The notes beneath the pieces were generated by a model that searched no databases, had not been told where the DNA came from, and was given only the letters and a program-made list of their open reading frames with translations. The position numbers were made by a program, and so were the translations under genes. Below are positions 5,843 through 11,191 of a stretch of 12,908 bases of DNA, in pieces; position 1 is the first letter of the stretch, and every line of letters starts with the position of its first letter. This stretch comes from Baffinella frigidus. Taxonomy: Eukaryota > Cryptophyceae > Cryptomonadales > Baffinellaceae. The stretch lies in contig MU646621.1 in NCBI GenBank assembly GCA_026770585.1, positions 1 through 12,908 of the forward strand, in the 5' to 3' direction.

Positions 5843-5916
5843 TCCCGCGCTTTGGGTATCGTCCTGGGACAAACGCTGCCTTGTTGAGTGAACCGTCCAA
5901 CGGGGGACTCTCGCCC

Positions 5917-6160
5917 TAAACCCTGCGCCCTAAATCCTCATCTCCGAAACCGACAACCGAAACCCGAAATCCTGATCCCGAAACCCGAAACCCGGATCCC
6001 GAAACCCGAACACCGGAACCAGGTGGCAGGGGGCTTCGATGGCGAGTGCAGCGACCTCTAACAACCCCTACACTCGAAACCCGAAAACCGAAACCGAAAC
6101 CCGAATCCCGGAACCCGACACCGATACCCGAATCCCGGAACCCGAAACCCGAAACCCGGA
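5917..6160. repeat. CCCGAAA-type telomere-like repeats
   Basis: Irregular arrays of cccgaaa, cccggatc and aaccgaaa units, interrupted by exon N copy 1 at 6023. They are variants of CCCTAAA carrying CG. The peptide-like Gly-Phe-Arg repeats on the minus strand follow from this simple sequence and were not called as protein. Confidence 0.75.
6023..6058 (+). pseudogene. Exon N, copy 1 (5' part)
   Basis: CAG (6020-6022) is followed by GTGGCAGGGGGCTTCGATGG, coding VAGGFDGECSDL, then the match ends at aacaacccc. It is nearly identical to the start of copy 2 (6364), with silent GCA/GCG and GAT/GAC differences and one Ser/Asn change. The stop-bearing 3' part is missing. Confidence 0.5.
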
Positions 6161-6362
6161 ACCTTCTCTTCTTCGTCTTTATCACATGTACTCTCGATAC
6201 AGGTCCTAGGTAGGCCCTTAAGCCTTGAGTTGAGTGATACAGAAGTCTATGCGCCTCAAAGAAACGGGACCCTCGCCCTAAACCCTGCGCCCTAAACCCT
6301 GAACTGCAAAACCGAAAACCGAAACCCGAAATCCTGATCCCGAAACCCGAAACCCGGATCCA
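6161..6362. other. Linker with telomere-like repeats; no gene
   Basis: 6161-6268 has no recognisable feature. From 6270 the ccctaaaccctgcgccctaa and cccgaaa pattern of 5917 recurs, with the same order of units (ctcgccctaaaccctgcgcc at about 5909 and 6271). This indicates that the whole block carrying exon N was duplicated. Confidence 0.5.
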
Positions 6363-6363
6363 G

Positions 6364-6432
6364 GTGGCGGGGGGCTTCGACGGCGAGTGCAACGACCTCT
6401 TCGCGCAACTCTCGGCTTTTCTGGAGGCATAG
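6364..6432 (+). CDS. Candidate terminal exon N, copy 2
   Basis: After CAG (6361-6363) there are 22 codons and a TAG: VAGGFDGECNDLF then AQLSAFLEA. It starts at phase 0, so it could follow exon E (phase-0 donor) in frame. The second half is helix-like. Against copy 3, four codons (DPVQ) are missing before EA-stop, an in-frame loss. Just after the stop comes a fragment of element A. This is the only copy with both acceptor and stop. Family not recognised. Confidence 0.45.
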   Translation: MAGGFDGECNDLFAQLSAFLEA

Positions 6433-6482
6433 CCTACTGTAGGGTCCTAGGAGGAGGCGCTTTCTCATGAGCGAGATACCCG
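6425..6482. mobile_element. Element A, right-half fragment
   Basis: The stretch agcctactgtagggtcctag, then gaggaggcgctttctcatga and gcgagatacc, matches the right half of element A; the left half is absent. It overlaps the stop of exon N copy 2. Confidence 0.7.
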
Positions 6483-6500
6483 AAAACGGGTACCTGGCGA

Positions 6501-6551
6501 GACCTCTTCGCGGAACTCTCGGCTCTTCTCGACCCGGTTCAGGAGGCATAG
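6501..6551 (+). pseudogene. Exon N, copy 3 (3' part with stop)
   Basis: GACCTCTTCGCGGAACTCTC continues to TAG and codes DLFAELSALLDPVQEA. The start (VAGGFDGECN) is missing. It keeps the four DPVQ codons lost from copy 2, and is followed by ctctcgg as in copy 5. Confidence 0.5.
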
Positions 6552-6599
6552 CTCTCGGATACCCGGAAAGTACCCGAATACCCGGGAAACCCCTGTGCC

Positions 6600-6636
6600 C
6601 CTACGGATGGCCTACCGTAGGGTCTTATGGAAGGTG
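6600..6636. mobile_element. Element A fragment abutting element B
   Basis: tacggatggcctaccgtagg, then gtcttatggaaggtgc, resembles the right half of element A with changes and stops where element B copy 2 begins. The terminal GGTACCCCTGTA is lost, as is the left end of B, so a deletion probably joined the two elements. Confidence 0.5.
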
Positions 6637-6640
6637 CTCA

Positions 6641-6729
6641 TAGGGTGAATATTCACCCTAACTCGCCCATAGGCAGGCCCCTAGGGCCCTACCGTAGGGT
6701 GTATGCGCCTACTGGGCACTTGGGGGATA
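6641..6729. mobile_element. Element B, copy 2 (left end lost)
   Basis: It matches the interior and right end of copy 1 (gggtgaatattcaccc, ctagggccctaccgtagggt, then gcacttgggggata). The TATCCCTTAAGTGGC terminus is missing and the right end has changed, so this is a decayed copy. Confidence 0.75.
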
Positions 6730-6755
6730 GGTTATTCGACCCAGTAGATGGGCGA

Positions 6756-6872
6756 TACAGGGGTACCTCGCTCATAAGAAAACGCTCCCCCCTAGGGACC
6801 CCCATACCCCATAGGGCCCTACTGTAGGGCCCTAGGGGGGGGGCGTTTTCTTATGAGCGAGGTACCCCTGTA
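6756..6872. mobile_element. Foldback element A, copy 2
   Basis: 117 bases with perfect TACAGGGGTACCTCGCTCAT ends and TA at both outer borders. The full arm is nearly perfect, apart from the C/G-run lengths. Confidence 0.92.
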
Positions 6873-6930
6873 GCGCTCGCCGGGTGCCCGTGTTCGGGTA
6901 TCTCGAGTACAAGAACCCGCACCCTCGGAG

Positions 6931-6952
6931 GGTGAGCAAGGTACCCCTGTAG
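6931..6952. mobile_element. Element A, solo right terminus
   Basis: ggtgagcaaggtacccctgt followed by a matches only the end of element A. Two further cctgtaggc tails follow before copy 3, which looks like repeated excision or slippage footprints. Confidence 0.55.
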
Positions 6953-6967
6953 GCCCTGTAGGCCCTG

Positions 6968-7085
6968 TACAGGGGTACCTCGCTCATAAGAAACCGCCCA
7001 CCCCCTAGGACAACCGTGGGAGGCATAGACCTACCGTAGGGTCCTGGGGGGGGGGGCGGTTTCTTATGGGCGAGGTACCCCTGTA
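6968..7085. mobile_element. Foldback element A, copy 3
   Basis: Full-length, 118 bases, with TA at both borders. A further terminus, cgaggtacccctgta, follows directly at about 7090-7104, so two right ends are in tandem. Confidence 0.92.
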
Positions 7086-7230
7086 CGGGCGAGGTACCCC
7101 TGTAGGGGGGCTGGTCGCGTGGAAGATGCCCTCGGGGCCAGCGCGGTGTATGATAGTGAGCTGGCATCTCTGTGAAATTAGAGCGTCTACATGTGTATGT
7201 GTGTAGTACAACGTGGTGTGTGTATTCTGG

Positions 7231-7272
7231 GAGAGACTTTCGGCGCTTCTCGAAACAGTGGAGCAGGCATAG
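7231..7272 (+). pseudogene. Exon N, copy 4 (3' part with stop)
   Basis: GAGAGACTTTCGGCGCTTCT continues to TAG and codes ERLSALLETVEQA. It aligns with copy 3 (AELSALLDPVQEA) at LSALL and the closing A-stop, and is the most diverged copy. Element B copy 3 starts four bases after the stop. Confidence 0.4.
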
Positions 7273-7275
7273 CCC

Positions 7276-7499
7276 TATCCCTTAAGTGGCCAGTAGGCTC
7301 ATACAGGGGTACCTCGCTCATAAGAAACTGCCCCCCCCCCTAGGGCCACCATAGGGCCCTAGGCATGGGCCTACTGTAGGGTCCTAGGGGGAGGCGTTTT
7401 TTTATGAGCGAGGTACCCCTGTACGCCCTACCGTAGGGCCCTAGGACCAGCCTAGGACCTCAGGCCCCCAAATTTGGAGGCCTGGTCACTTAAGGGATA
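7276..7499. mobile_element. Element B, copy 3, carrying a nested element A
   Basis: The ends TATCCCTTAAGTGGC and CACTTAAGGGATA are intact. Removing the insert (120 bases, one TA kept) leaves 104 bases, exactly the length of copy 1. Relative to copy 5 (12458) it lies in the opposite orientation, with shared cccaaatttg and ccagtagg segments. Element A copy 4 sits at the TA within gcataCGCCCTACC. Confidence 0.9.
7302..7423. mobile_element. Foldback element A, copy 4, inside element B
   Basis: Full-length with TA at 7302-7303 and 7422-7423. Unoccupied B copies show a single TA at this place (ggcgcaTAcgccctacc in complement of 12458-12562). This fixes the element as CAGGGGTACC...GGTACCCCTG with a TA duplication, and shows A moved after B. 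Confidence 0.95.
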
Positions 7500-7534
7500 G
7501 CCCCCGCCGGGTAGATAGCTCTGTCTCTGTCTAT

Positions 7535-7574
7535 TTCGGCTCACCAACTCGGCGACCCGGTTGAGGAGGCATAG
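7535..7574 (+). pseudogene. Exon N, copy 5 (stop-proximal trace)
   Basis: GACCCGGTTGAGGAGGCATAG (7554-7574) codes DPVEEA-stop, matching DPVQEA-stop in copy 3, and is followed by the same ctctcg. Upstream sequence (ttcggctcacc) resembles tcggctcttctc but is out of frame. A relic. Confidence 0.4.
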
Positions 7575-7591
7575 CTCTCGCCAAGGACCCG

Positions 7592-7711
7592 TACAGGGGT
7601 ACCTCGCTCATAAGAAAGCGCCTCTTCCTAGGACCCTACAGTAGGCCTATTCATAGCCCTACGGTGGTCCTAGCGGGGCGCGTGGCTCCTTATGAGTGAG
7701 GTACCCCTGTA
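7592..7711. mobile_element. Foldback element A, copy 5
   Basis: Full-length, 120 bases with TA at both borders. The right arm has several changes (cgtggctccttatgagtgag), so it is older than copies 2-4. Confidence 0.9.
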
Positions 7712-7740
7712 GGAAGGAGGGTTATTTTCTGGAAATCGAA

Positions 7741-7840
7741 TTGCGCCTCCTCCTAGGACCCTACAGTAGGGATATGCCCAGGGCCCTGTGGTGGTCCTGG
7801 GGGGGGGGGGGTGCTTTTTCATGAACGAGGTACCCCTGTA
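7741..7840. mobile_element. Element A, copy 6 (left end lost)
   Basis: It starts in the arm (gcgcctcctcctaggaccct) and runs to gaacgaggtacccctgta. The left TACAGGGGTACC terminus is replaced by unrelated sequence (ttattttctggaaatcgaat). Confidence 0.8.
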
Positions 7841-8113
7841 CTTGCTCGTGAGACTCAGCCTCGAGACTCGTGCGTTGTGAGATAGTGTCGTGTGCTAGCA
7901 TCTGTAGGAAGTTGCCTGTATTCTGCATGCGTGTGGCTCCGTTTTTTTCCCCAGCAAGCGTACAGAGTGCAGAGATCTTTATTACGACCAACACGGCCGC
8001 CATGTATGCACCTCCACCGACGCCGTGTCTGGGCAGGATCTAGAGAGGTCGTGTGCACTCTGTGCACTCTACACTGAACACTACTTTTGGGCGCACACTA
8101 ACTTCTGGTGACC
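7841..8113. other. No feature recognised
   Basis: Unique-looking sequence with a short T-run (about 7939-7947) and the near-repeat tgtgcactctgtgcactcta (8052-8071). Open frames on both strands are short and show no family resemblance or copy elsewhere in the window. Confidence 0.5.
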
Positions 8114-8289
8114 TACCACGCAAGAGTGTAGGGCTGACCTGGGAAAACAAGCCAGTTCACACGGAATGTGTAACAACTTTCCGAATTTTCGATTTTTCTG
8201 TGGGAAGAATGTCCACTTATGAACTTAAGAAATAGTAGAATTCTACTATTTCTCCTGTGGGTCACTCTGCCCTACACTCTTGCGTGGTA
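8114..8289. mobile_element. Inverted-repeat element S
   Basis: Perfect 20-base ends, TACCACGCAAGAGTGTAGGG and its complement (8270-8289), with TA at both outer borders. Inside, off-centre, is a perfect 26-base palindrome (8228-8253, agaaatagtagaa then its complement). No coding capacity. Single copy in this window. Likely another TA-targeting MITE family. Confidence 0.85.
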
Positions 8290-8483
8290 AGCGCTGGGGG
8301 GCGTTGATGAAACTCGAAACCCCGGAAAGCTTTGCCCACGACCCTACTCATCACCCCTATGAGTATCGGAGGCGCGGGCAACCCCAGACGACTCTCAGTC
8401 TCTGTAAAGGTGAGGCGTACTCATCAACTCTACATGACCCTGCTCATCAACCCATACTCGTCGTTGTTTGGGTTGCACACAGC
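8290..8483 (-). pseudogene. Downstream duplicate of part of the plastid-protein gene
   Basis: On the minus strand at about 8481-8457 the sequence caacccaaacaacgacgag repeats the segment coding NPNNDE in the gene at 8852-8484 (caacccaaacaacgatgag). It then reads YGLMSRVM before a stop. Nearby, tgatgag-agggtc-tg occurs twice (about 8445 and 8360 region). A further exon of the same gene could begin after ctttacag on the minus strand (about 8404), but nothing confirms it. Confidence 0.35.
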
Positions 8484-8852
8484 CTAACCCCCCAAACCCC
8501 AAACCCCCCAAAGGACTTGGTTGTCGTCGTCGTCACTCGCGTTGTCGTCGTCATCGTCCTGAGAGCTGGTGTCCGTGCCGCGGCTTCCCGCTTTCTCATC
8601 GTTGTTTGGGTTGAGCCACTTCTTCTCGTTGAGATAATCCTGCTCGTCTTTCCCGCCGCTCATCTGGAGGAGCGTACTCGTCGCAGCTGAAGGGGTGCTG
8701 ATAGGGAGGACAACCATGGGGCCGCTCGCGGAGCGGAGGCGCAGGGTGTGGGAGGTGGCCGGGAACGTCGGGACGAAGGCGCTGGACGGGATCACAAGCA
8801 GCGCCATGCAGATCAGCGCCAGCAGCGCCAGTACGGACGGAGGCGTGGCCAT
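8484..8852 (-). CDS. Plastid-targeted protein with bipartite presequence (first exon or short gene)
   Basis: The reading frame has 122 codons. Residues 6-22 are strongly hydrophobic (VLALLALICMALLV), a signal peptide. Then SSAFVP at 23-28 places a Phe just after the probable cleavage site, the ASAFAP-type signal for import into secondary red plastids. Residues 30-62 are rich in Ser, Thr and Arg with few acids, like a transit peptide, and LQMSGGKDE (62-70) looks like a mature start. A hydrophilic part (EKKWLNPNNDEKAGS) leads to an Asp-rich tail (DDDDDNASDDDDN). The last ten residues are simple sequence; a splice donor at CAA|GT (8517/8516) is possible, so the gene may continue. Mature function not recognised. 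It diverges from the gene at 9148. Confidence 0.6.
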   Translation of the reverse strand: MATPPSVLALLALICMALLVIPSSAFVPTFPATSHTLRLRSASGPMVVLPISTPSAATSTLLQMSGGKDEQDYLNEKKWLNPNNDEKAGSRGTDTSSQDDDDDNASDDDDNQVLWGVWGLGG

Positions 8853-9147
8853 GGGGGCGTAGGGCTCTTGTCGTCAAAGTGGGCGGTGTATCTGGAAGGG
8901 CCTTTTCGTGTCTGATCCCATGAGGCTCCTTGTGTCAACGATAGGACCCAATCACAAAAAAAAAACAGTCTGTTTGACCAGACCGTTTCGGGGACCACTC
9001 GCTTCATCGCAAAGTCGGCTACCGCGCGAACCCTCGCGTGAATCCCGCGCGAAACCTCCTAGCGAACCCTCCGCACTAACCTCCGCGCGAACCCTGGCGT
9101 CATCTCTGGCGCGAACCATCATCTTTCTGTCAATCACCTTGTGAAAG
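8853..9147. promoter_or_regulatory. Divergent intergenic region with cgcgcgaaccct repeats
   Basis: The 295 bases between two divergent starts should hold both promoters. No TATA box is clear. From about 9022 to 9118, short units (cgcgcgaaccctcg, cgcgcgaaacctcc, tagcgaaccctcc, cgcgcgaaccctgg, ggcgcgaacc) recur with imperfect period. They may be protein-binding repeats or decayed simple sequence. A nine-A run is at 8957-8965. Confidence 0.35.
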
Positions 9148-9492
9148 ATGTTCTGTGAGTCGTGCGGGAACACCCTACCCGTGGCGGAGGTCTCGTGCTC
9201 GTCGTGCGGCAAGGGATCTGCCGTTAAACCCCGTCCACCGTGGTGCTCTACCGATGGCGCGCCTGTGCTCGAAAGCCATCGACACCAACGTTGGCGTCGT
9301 TCTCCATTCGCTGGCACCACAACTGGCCCGTGCTCCCCCTCACGCGGCGCAGCCCCTCGTTTGCGCATTTATCGCAACGCGCCGTTGCCCAATTCGACTC
9401 TCCGCCTCGGGCAGCGCGCGTGTCTTTTTTTCTCGCAAACAGTGACGCGCGATGGAAGCTCTTGGACACCTCGAGCGGGGCGGTGCACATAG
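9148..9492 (+). CDS. Zinc-ribbon protein, N-terminal part (splicing unclear)
   Basis: The first 22 residues, MFCESCGNTLPVAEVSCSSC and GK, form C3-x2-C6-x10-C17-x2-C20, a compact zinc ribbon. The same spacing occurs in the small stand-alone zinc-ribbon domains, and the FC-x2-CGN-x-LPV wording also recalls the N-terminal ribbon of the RNA polymerase I subunit RPA12, which has a longer loop. After about residue 28 (SAVKP) the frame becomes Arg/Ser/Pro-rich with no family signal, as do the other two frames, so an intron or frameshift probably follows (a GT is at 9225). The stop at 9490-9492 may not be the real one. The start is supported by the zinc knuckle beginning at residue 2. Confidence 0.4.
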   Translation: MFCESCGNTLPVAEVSCSSCGKGSAVKPRPPWCSTDGAPVLESHRHQRWRRSPFAGTTTGPCSPSRGAAPRLRIYRNAPLPNSTLRLGQRACLFFSQTVTRDGSSWTPRAGRCT

Positions 9493-9615
9493 CGGGAGAC
9501 AGGCAAGGCGGAACAACTTGTGGCACTTCTTCGACCCGAAAATTCGCCAGCTCCATCGCCAGCTCCATTCTCCGGGGGGGTAAGCGATGTCGGGCCATCC
9601 CCCCCCCGCTGTATT
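9493..9615. other. No gene supported
   Basis: Overlapping open frames on both strands have no consistent signal. A short duplication, gccagctccat (9547-9557 and 9559-9569), and the C-run at about 9600-9607 are the only structures. Confidence 0.4.
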
Positions 9616-9707
9616 AAGGTCCGCAAAACAAGTGTGTGCGGACCTTGAATAATTGAGTTCCACAGAAAACAAGTCAGTGTGCGGACCTGAAATAATTAAG
9701 GTCCGCA
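9616..9707. repeat. AAGGTCCGCA inverted-repeat cluster
   Basis: aaggtccgca (9616-9625) pairs with tgcggacctt (9637-9646). A second pair, tgcggacct (9680-9688) and aggtccgca (9699-9707), has the opposite order. The two pairs are linked by ataatt-type spacers and acaagt repeats. It could be two facing hairpins or four operator-like sites. Confidence 0.75.
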
Positions 9708-9720
9708 TCGGAATAACCAG

Positions 9721-9795
9721 AGTGTGACCTTAATTTGTGCGACCTTAACCTTAATGTGTGCGACTTCAACCTTAATTTGTGCGACCTTAACTTCG
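9721..9795. repeat. Tandem repeat gaccttaa-ccttaatttgtgc
   Basis: Three to four units of 15 or 21 bases (gaccttaatttgtgc; gaccttaaccttaatgtgtgc; gacttcaaccttaatttgtgc; gaccttaac). The unit shares aaggt(c) in complement with the neighbouring inverted repeats, so the two clusters may share an origin. Confidence 0.75.
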
Positions 9796-9951
9796 AGTAA
9801 GCCCTGTAGGGTCCAGGGTTCTCTTGCTAGCACGCGCTCCTCCCCCCCCCTCCCTCTTGGACGCGTATGATACCTTAGGGTTCAGCCACTTACATGTAGG
9901 TGCATGCGCACTCAAGGGTGGGTGACGGGCTGATAGAGAGAGACATTTATT

Positions 9952-9975
9952 ACCCCTGTACTCCGTCGATACCAT
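9952..9975 (-). pseudogene. Exon M, copy 1
   Basis: On the minus strand, after AG|G, the codons read MVSTEYRG, matching the start of copies at 10851 and 11191. The match ends after eight residues. The upstream flank is the (CT)22 microsatellite, which on the minus strand is (GA)n, not a pyrimidine tract, so this copy is unlikely to be spliced. Confidence 0.45.
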
Positions 9976-9978
9976 CCT

Positions 9979-9984
<6 letters not shown>

Positions 9985-10028
<44 letters not shown>
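9985..10028. repeat. (CT)22 microsatellite
   Basis: 44 bases of perfect CT repeat within a wider pyrimidine-rich stretch (about 9976-10045). Likely to vary in length between individuals. Confidence 0.95.
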
Positions 10029-10031
<3 letters not shown>

Positions 10032-10052
10032 ACGCGCTCTCTCTGCGACTCT

Positions 10053-10156
10053 TATCCCTTGAGTGGCGAGGGGGTCCAAATAGACCCTCTGAGGTCCTAG
10101 GCAGGTCCGAGGGCCCTACGGTAGGGTGTATGCGCCTACTCGCCACTTACGGGATA
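10053..10156. mobile_element. Foldback element B, copy 4
   Basis: 104 bases, ends TATCCCTTGAGTGGC and GCCACTTACGGGATA, each with one change from copy 1. The core gggccctacggtagggtgta is kept. The T-to-A border on each side fits a TA duplication. Confidence 0.88.
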
Positions 10157-10261
10157 GCTTAGGGCTGATGGTTGCGGGTCCTCTCTCTTGCACGCGCTCC
10201 TCCACGCACTCTCACTGCCACTCTTTGCGTACATGTACAGTACGCGCTCCCTGTTCGTAGT

Positions 10262-10382
10262 TAAAGGGCTACCTCGCTCACAAGAAACCGCCTCCCCTAG
10301 GAACCCACAGTAGGACCATGCCCAGGGTCCTATGGTGGTCCTAAGTGGGTGGCGCTTTTTTGATGAGCGAGGCAATCCTGTA
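10262..10382. mobile_element. Element A, copy 7 (diverged)
   Basis: Both termini have changed (taaagggctacctcgctca; gatgagcgaggcaatcctgta), but the arms and core align along the full length. It is among the older copies. Confidence 0.8.
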
Positions 10383-10390
10383 GGGTTTGA

Positions 10391-10423
10391 TCATGCGCTC
10401 CGCCCCAGGCGGCTTTCGACCAT
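10391..10423 (-). pseudogene. Exon M, copy 4 (in-frame deletion, stop kept)
   Basis: On the minus strand after AG, the codons read MVESRLGRSA and TGA. Compared with copy 2 (10851-10777), 14 codons are missing in frame between MV and SRLG; Gln to Arg also differs. Both copies keep the same TGA and downstream tgatc. Confidence 0.45.
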
Positions 10424-10446
10424 CTACATGGCGGCCGAGTTGCTAT

Positions 10447-10571
10447 TACAGGGGTACCTCGCTCATAAGAAACCGCCCCCCCCTAGAACCCTACAGTAGG
10501 CCTATGCCTAGCTAGGGCCCTGTGGTGCTCCTAGGGGGGTGGCGGTTTCTTATGAGCGAGGTACCCCTGTA
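10447..10571. mobile_element. Foldback element A, copy 8
   Basis: Full-length, 125 bases, with perfect TACAGGGGTACCTCGCTCAT ends and TA at both borders. The core contains an extra gctag relative to copy 2. Confidence 0.92.
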
Positions 10572-10620
10572 CTCACGGTCTCGCTCTCTCACGCGCGCTG
10601 TCGCTGACTCCATGATAGCT

Positions 10621-10766
10621 TACAGAGGTACCTCGCTCACAACAAACTACCCCCCTCATAGGACCCCCACAGGGCCCTCCATAGGACCCCCATAGGGCCC
10701 TAGGCATAGCCCTACTGTAGGGCCCTAGGGGGGGGGGGGGGTTCTTATGAGCGAGGTACCCCTGTA
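10621..10766. mobile_element. Foldback element A, copy 9 with internal duplication
   Basis: 146 bases. The core segment ataggacccccatagggccct occurs in two adjacent versions, adding about 25 bases to the usual length. Ends are tacagaggtacctcgctca and gaggtacccctgta. Confidence 0.88.
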
Positions 10767-10776
10767 GGGTTCGCGA

Positions 10777-10851
10777 TCATGCGCTCTGCCCCAGGCGGCT
10801 TGCGATGCGAGCCTGCAGCGTGCCTTTCGGCTTGTACTCCGTCGAGACCAT
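10777..10851 (-). CDS. Candidate terminal exon M, copy 2 (best preserved)
   Basis: The minus strand has CAG|G then 24 codons and TGA. Residues run MVSTEYKPKGTLQARIASRL and end GQSA. The acceptor ctgaaaacccgCAG is plausible. As the exon starts with one base before the ATG codon, it would follow a phase-2 intron, and that Met is probably internal. The sequence is basic and helix-like. It is the best copy of a family also at 9975, 10423 and 11191. Family not recognised. Confidence 0.45.
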   Translation of the reverse strand: MVSTEYKPKGTLQARIASRLGQSA

Positions 10852-11025
10852 CCTGCGGGTTTTCAGGGGTTGAGGTTCAGGTCCTGGTCAAACACACCAT
10901 CCTGATTTTTGTTTTAGTTTTGGGGGTTTCGGTCCTGGTCAAACACACACGCAACAGAGGGCTTTGTTAGGCGCTTCGGTCCCAGCCAAGCAGGCCTCCT
11001 CGGGAAGGTATCTGCGCGCGATGGC

Positions 11026-11141
11026 TACAGGGGTACCTCGCTCATAAGAACCCCCCCCTAGGACCACCGTAGGACCCTAGGCATAGGCCTACTGTAGGGT
11101 CCTAGGGGGGGTTGGTTTCTTCTTAGCGAGGTACCCCCGCA
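11026..11141. mobile_element. Foldback element A, copy 10
   Basis: About 116 bases. The left terminus is perfect; the right reads gaggtacccccgca, with two changes in the last four bases. Arms pair through ataagaa/ttcttag. Confidence 0.88.
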
Positions 11142-11146
11142 GAAGG

Positions 11147-11191
11147 CTTTTTTTCGCCCAGGCATTTGAGCTTGAACTCGGTGGAAACCAC
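11147..11191 (-). pseudogene. Exon M, copy 3
   Basis: The minus strand after aaatCAG|G reads VVSTEFKLKCLGEKK. The first eight residues match copy 2 (MVSTEYKP), with mainly third-position codon changes (TCG/TCC, ACG/ACC). The rest diverges and no stop is shared. A short duplicate gatcctt/tggtcaaacac-type stretch links its flank (about 11217-11232) with 10880-10950. Confidence 0.45.

Noticed and set aside
5916-6549. Minus-strand frames with Gly-Phe-Arg repeats
   Set aside because: They are translations of the CCCGAAA simple repeat; copy variation follows the DNA unit, not codons.
6627-8003. Frames with recurrent RGTSLIR or QGYLAHKK-like strings
   Set aside because: They are translations of the arms of element A (TACAGGGGTACCTCGCTCAT). 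Such peptides should not be annotated as proteins.
9155-9708. Several overlapping open frames on both strands of 9155-9708
   Set aside because: GC-rich shadow frames with no consistent motif, apart from the zinc-ribbon start at 9148.
5523-11141. Palindromic elements as CRISPR or as integron-like sites
   Set aside because: Spacing is irregular, units are over 100 bases and self-complementary, target duplications are present, and one is nested inside another. These are properties of MITE-like elements.
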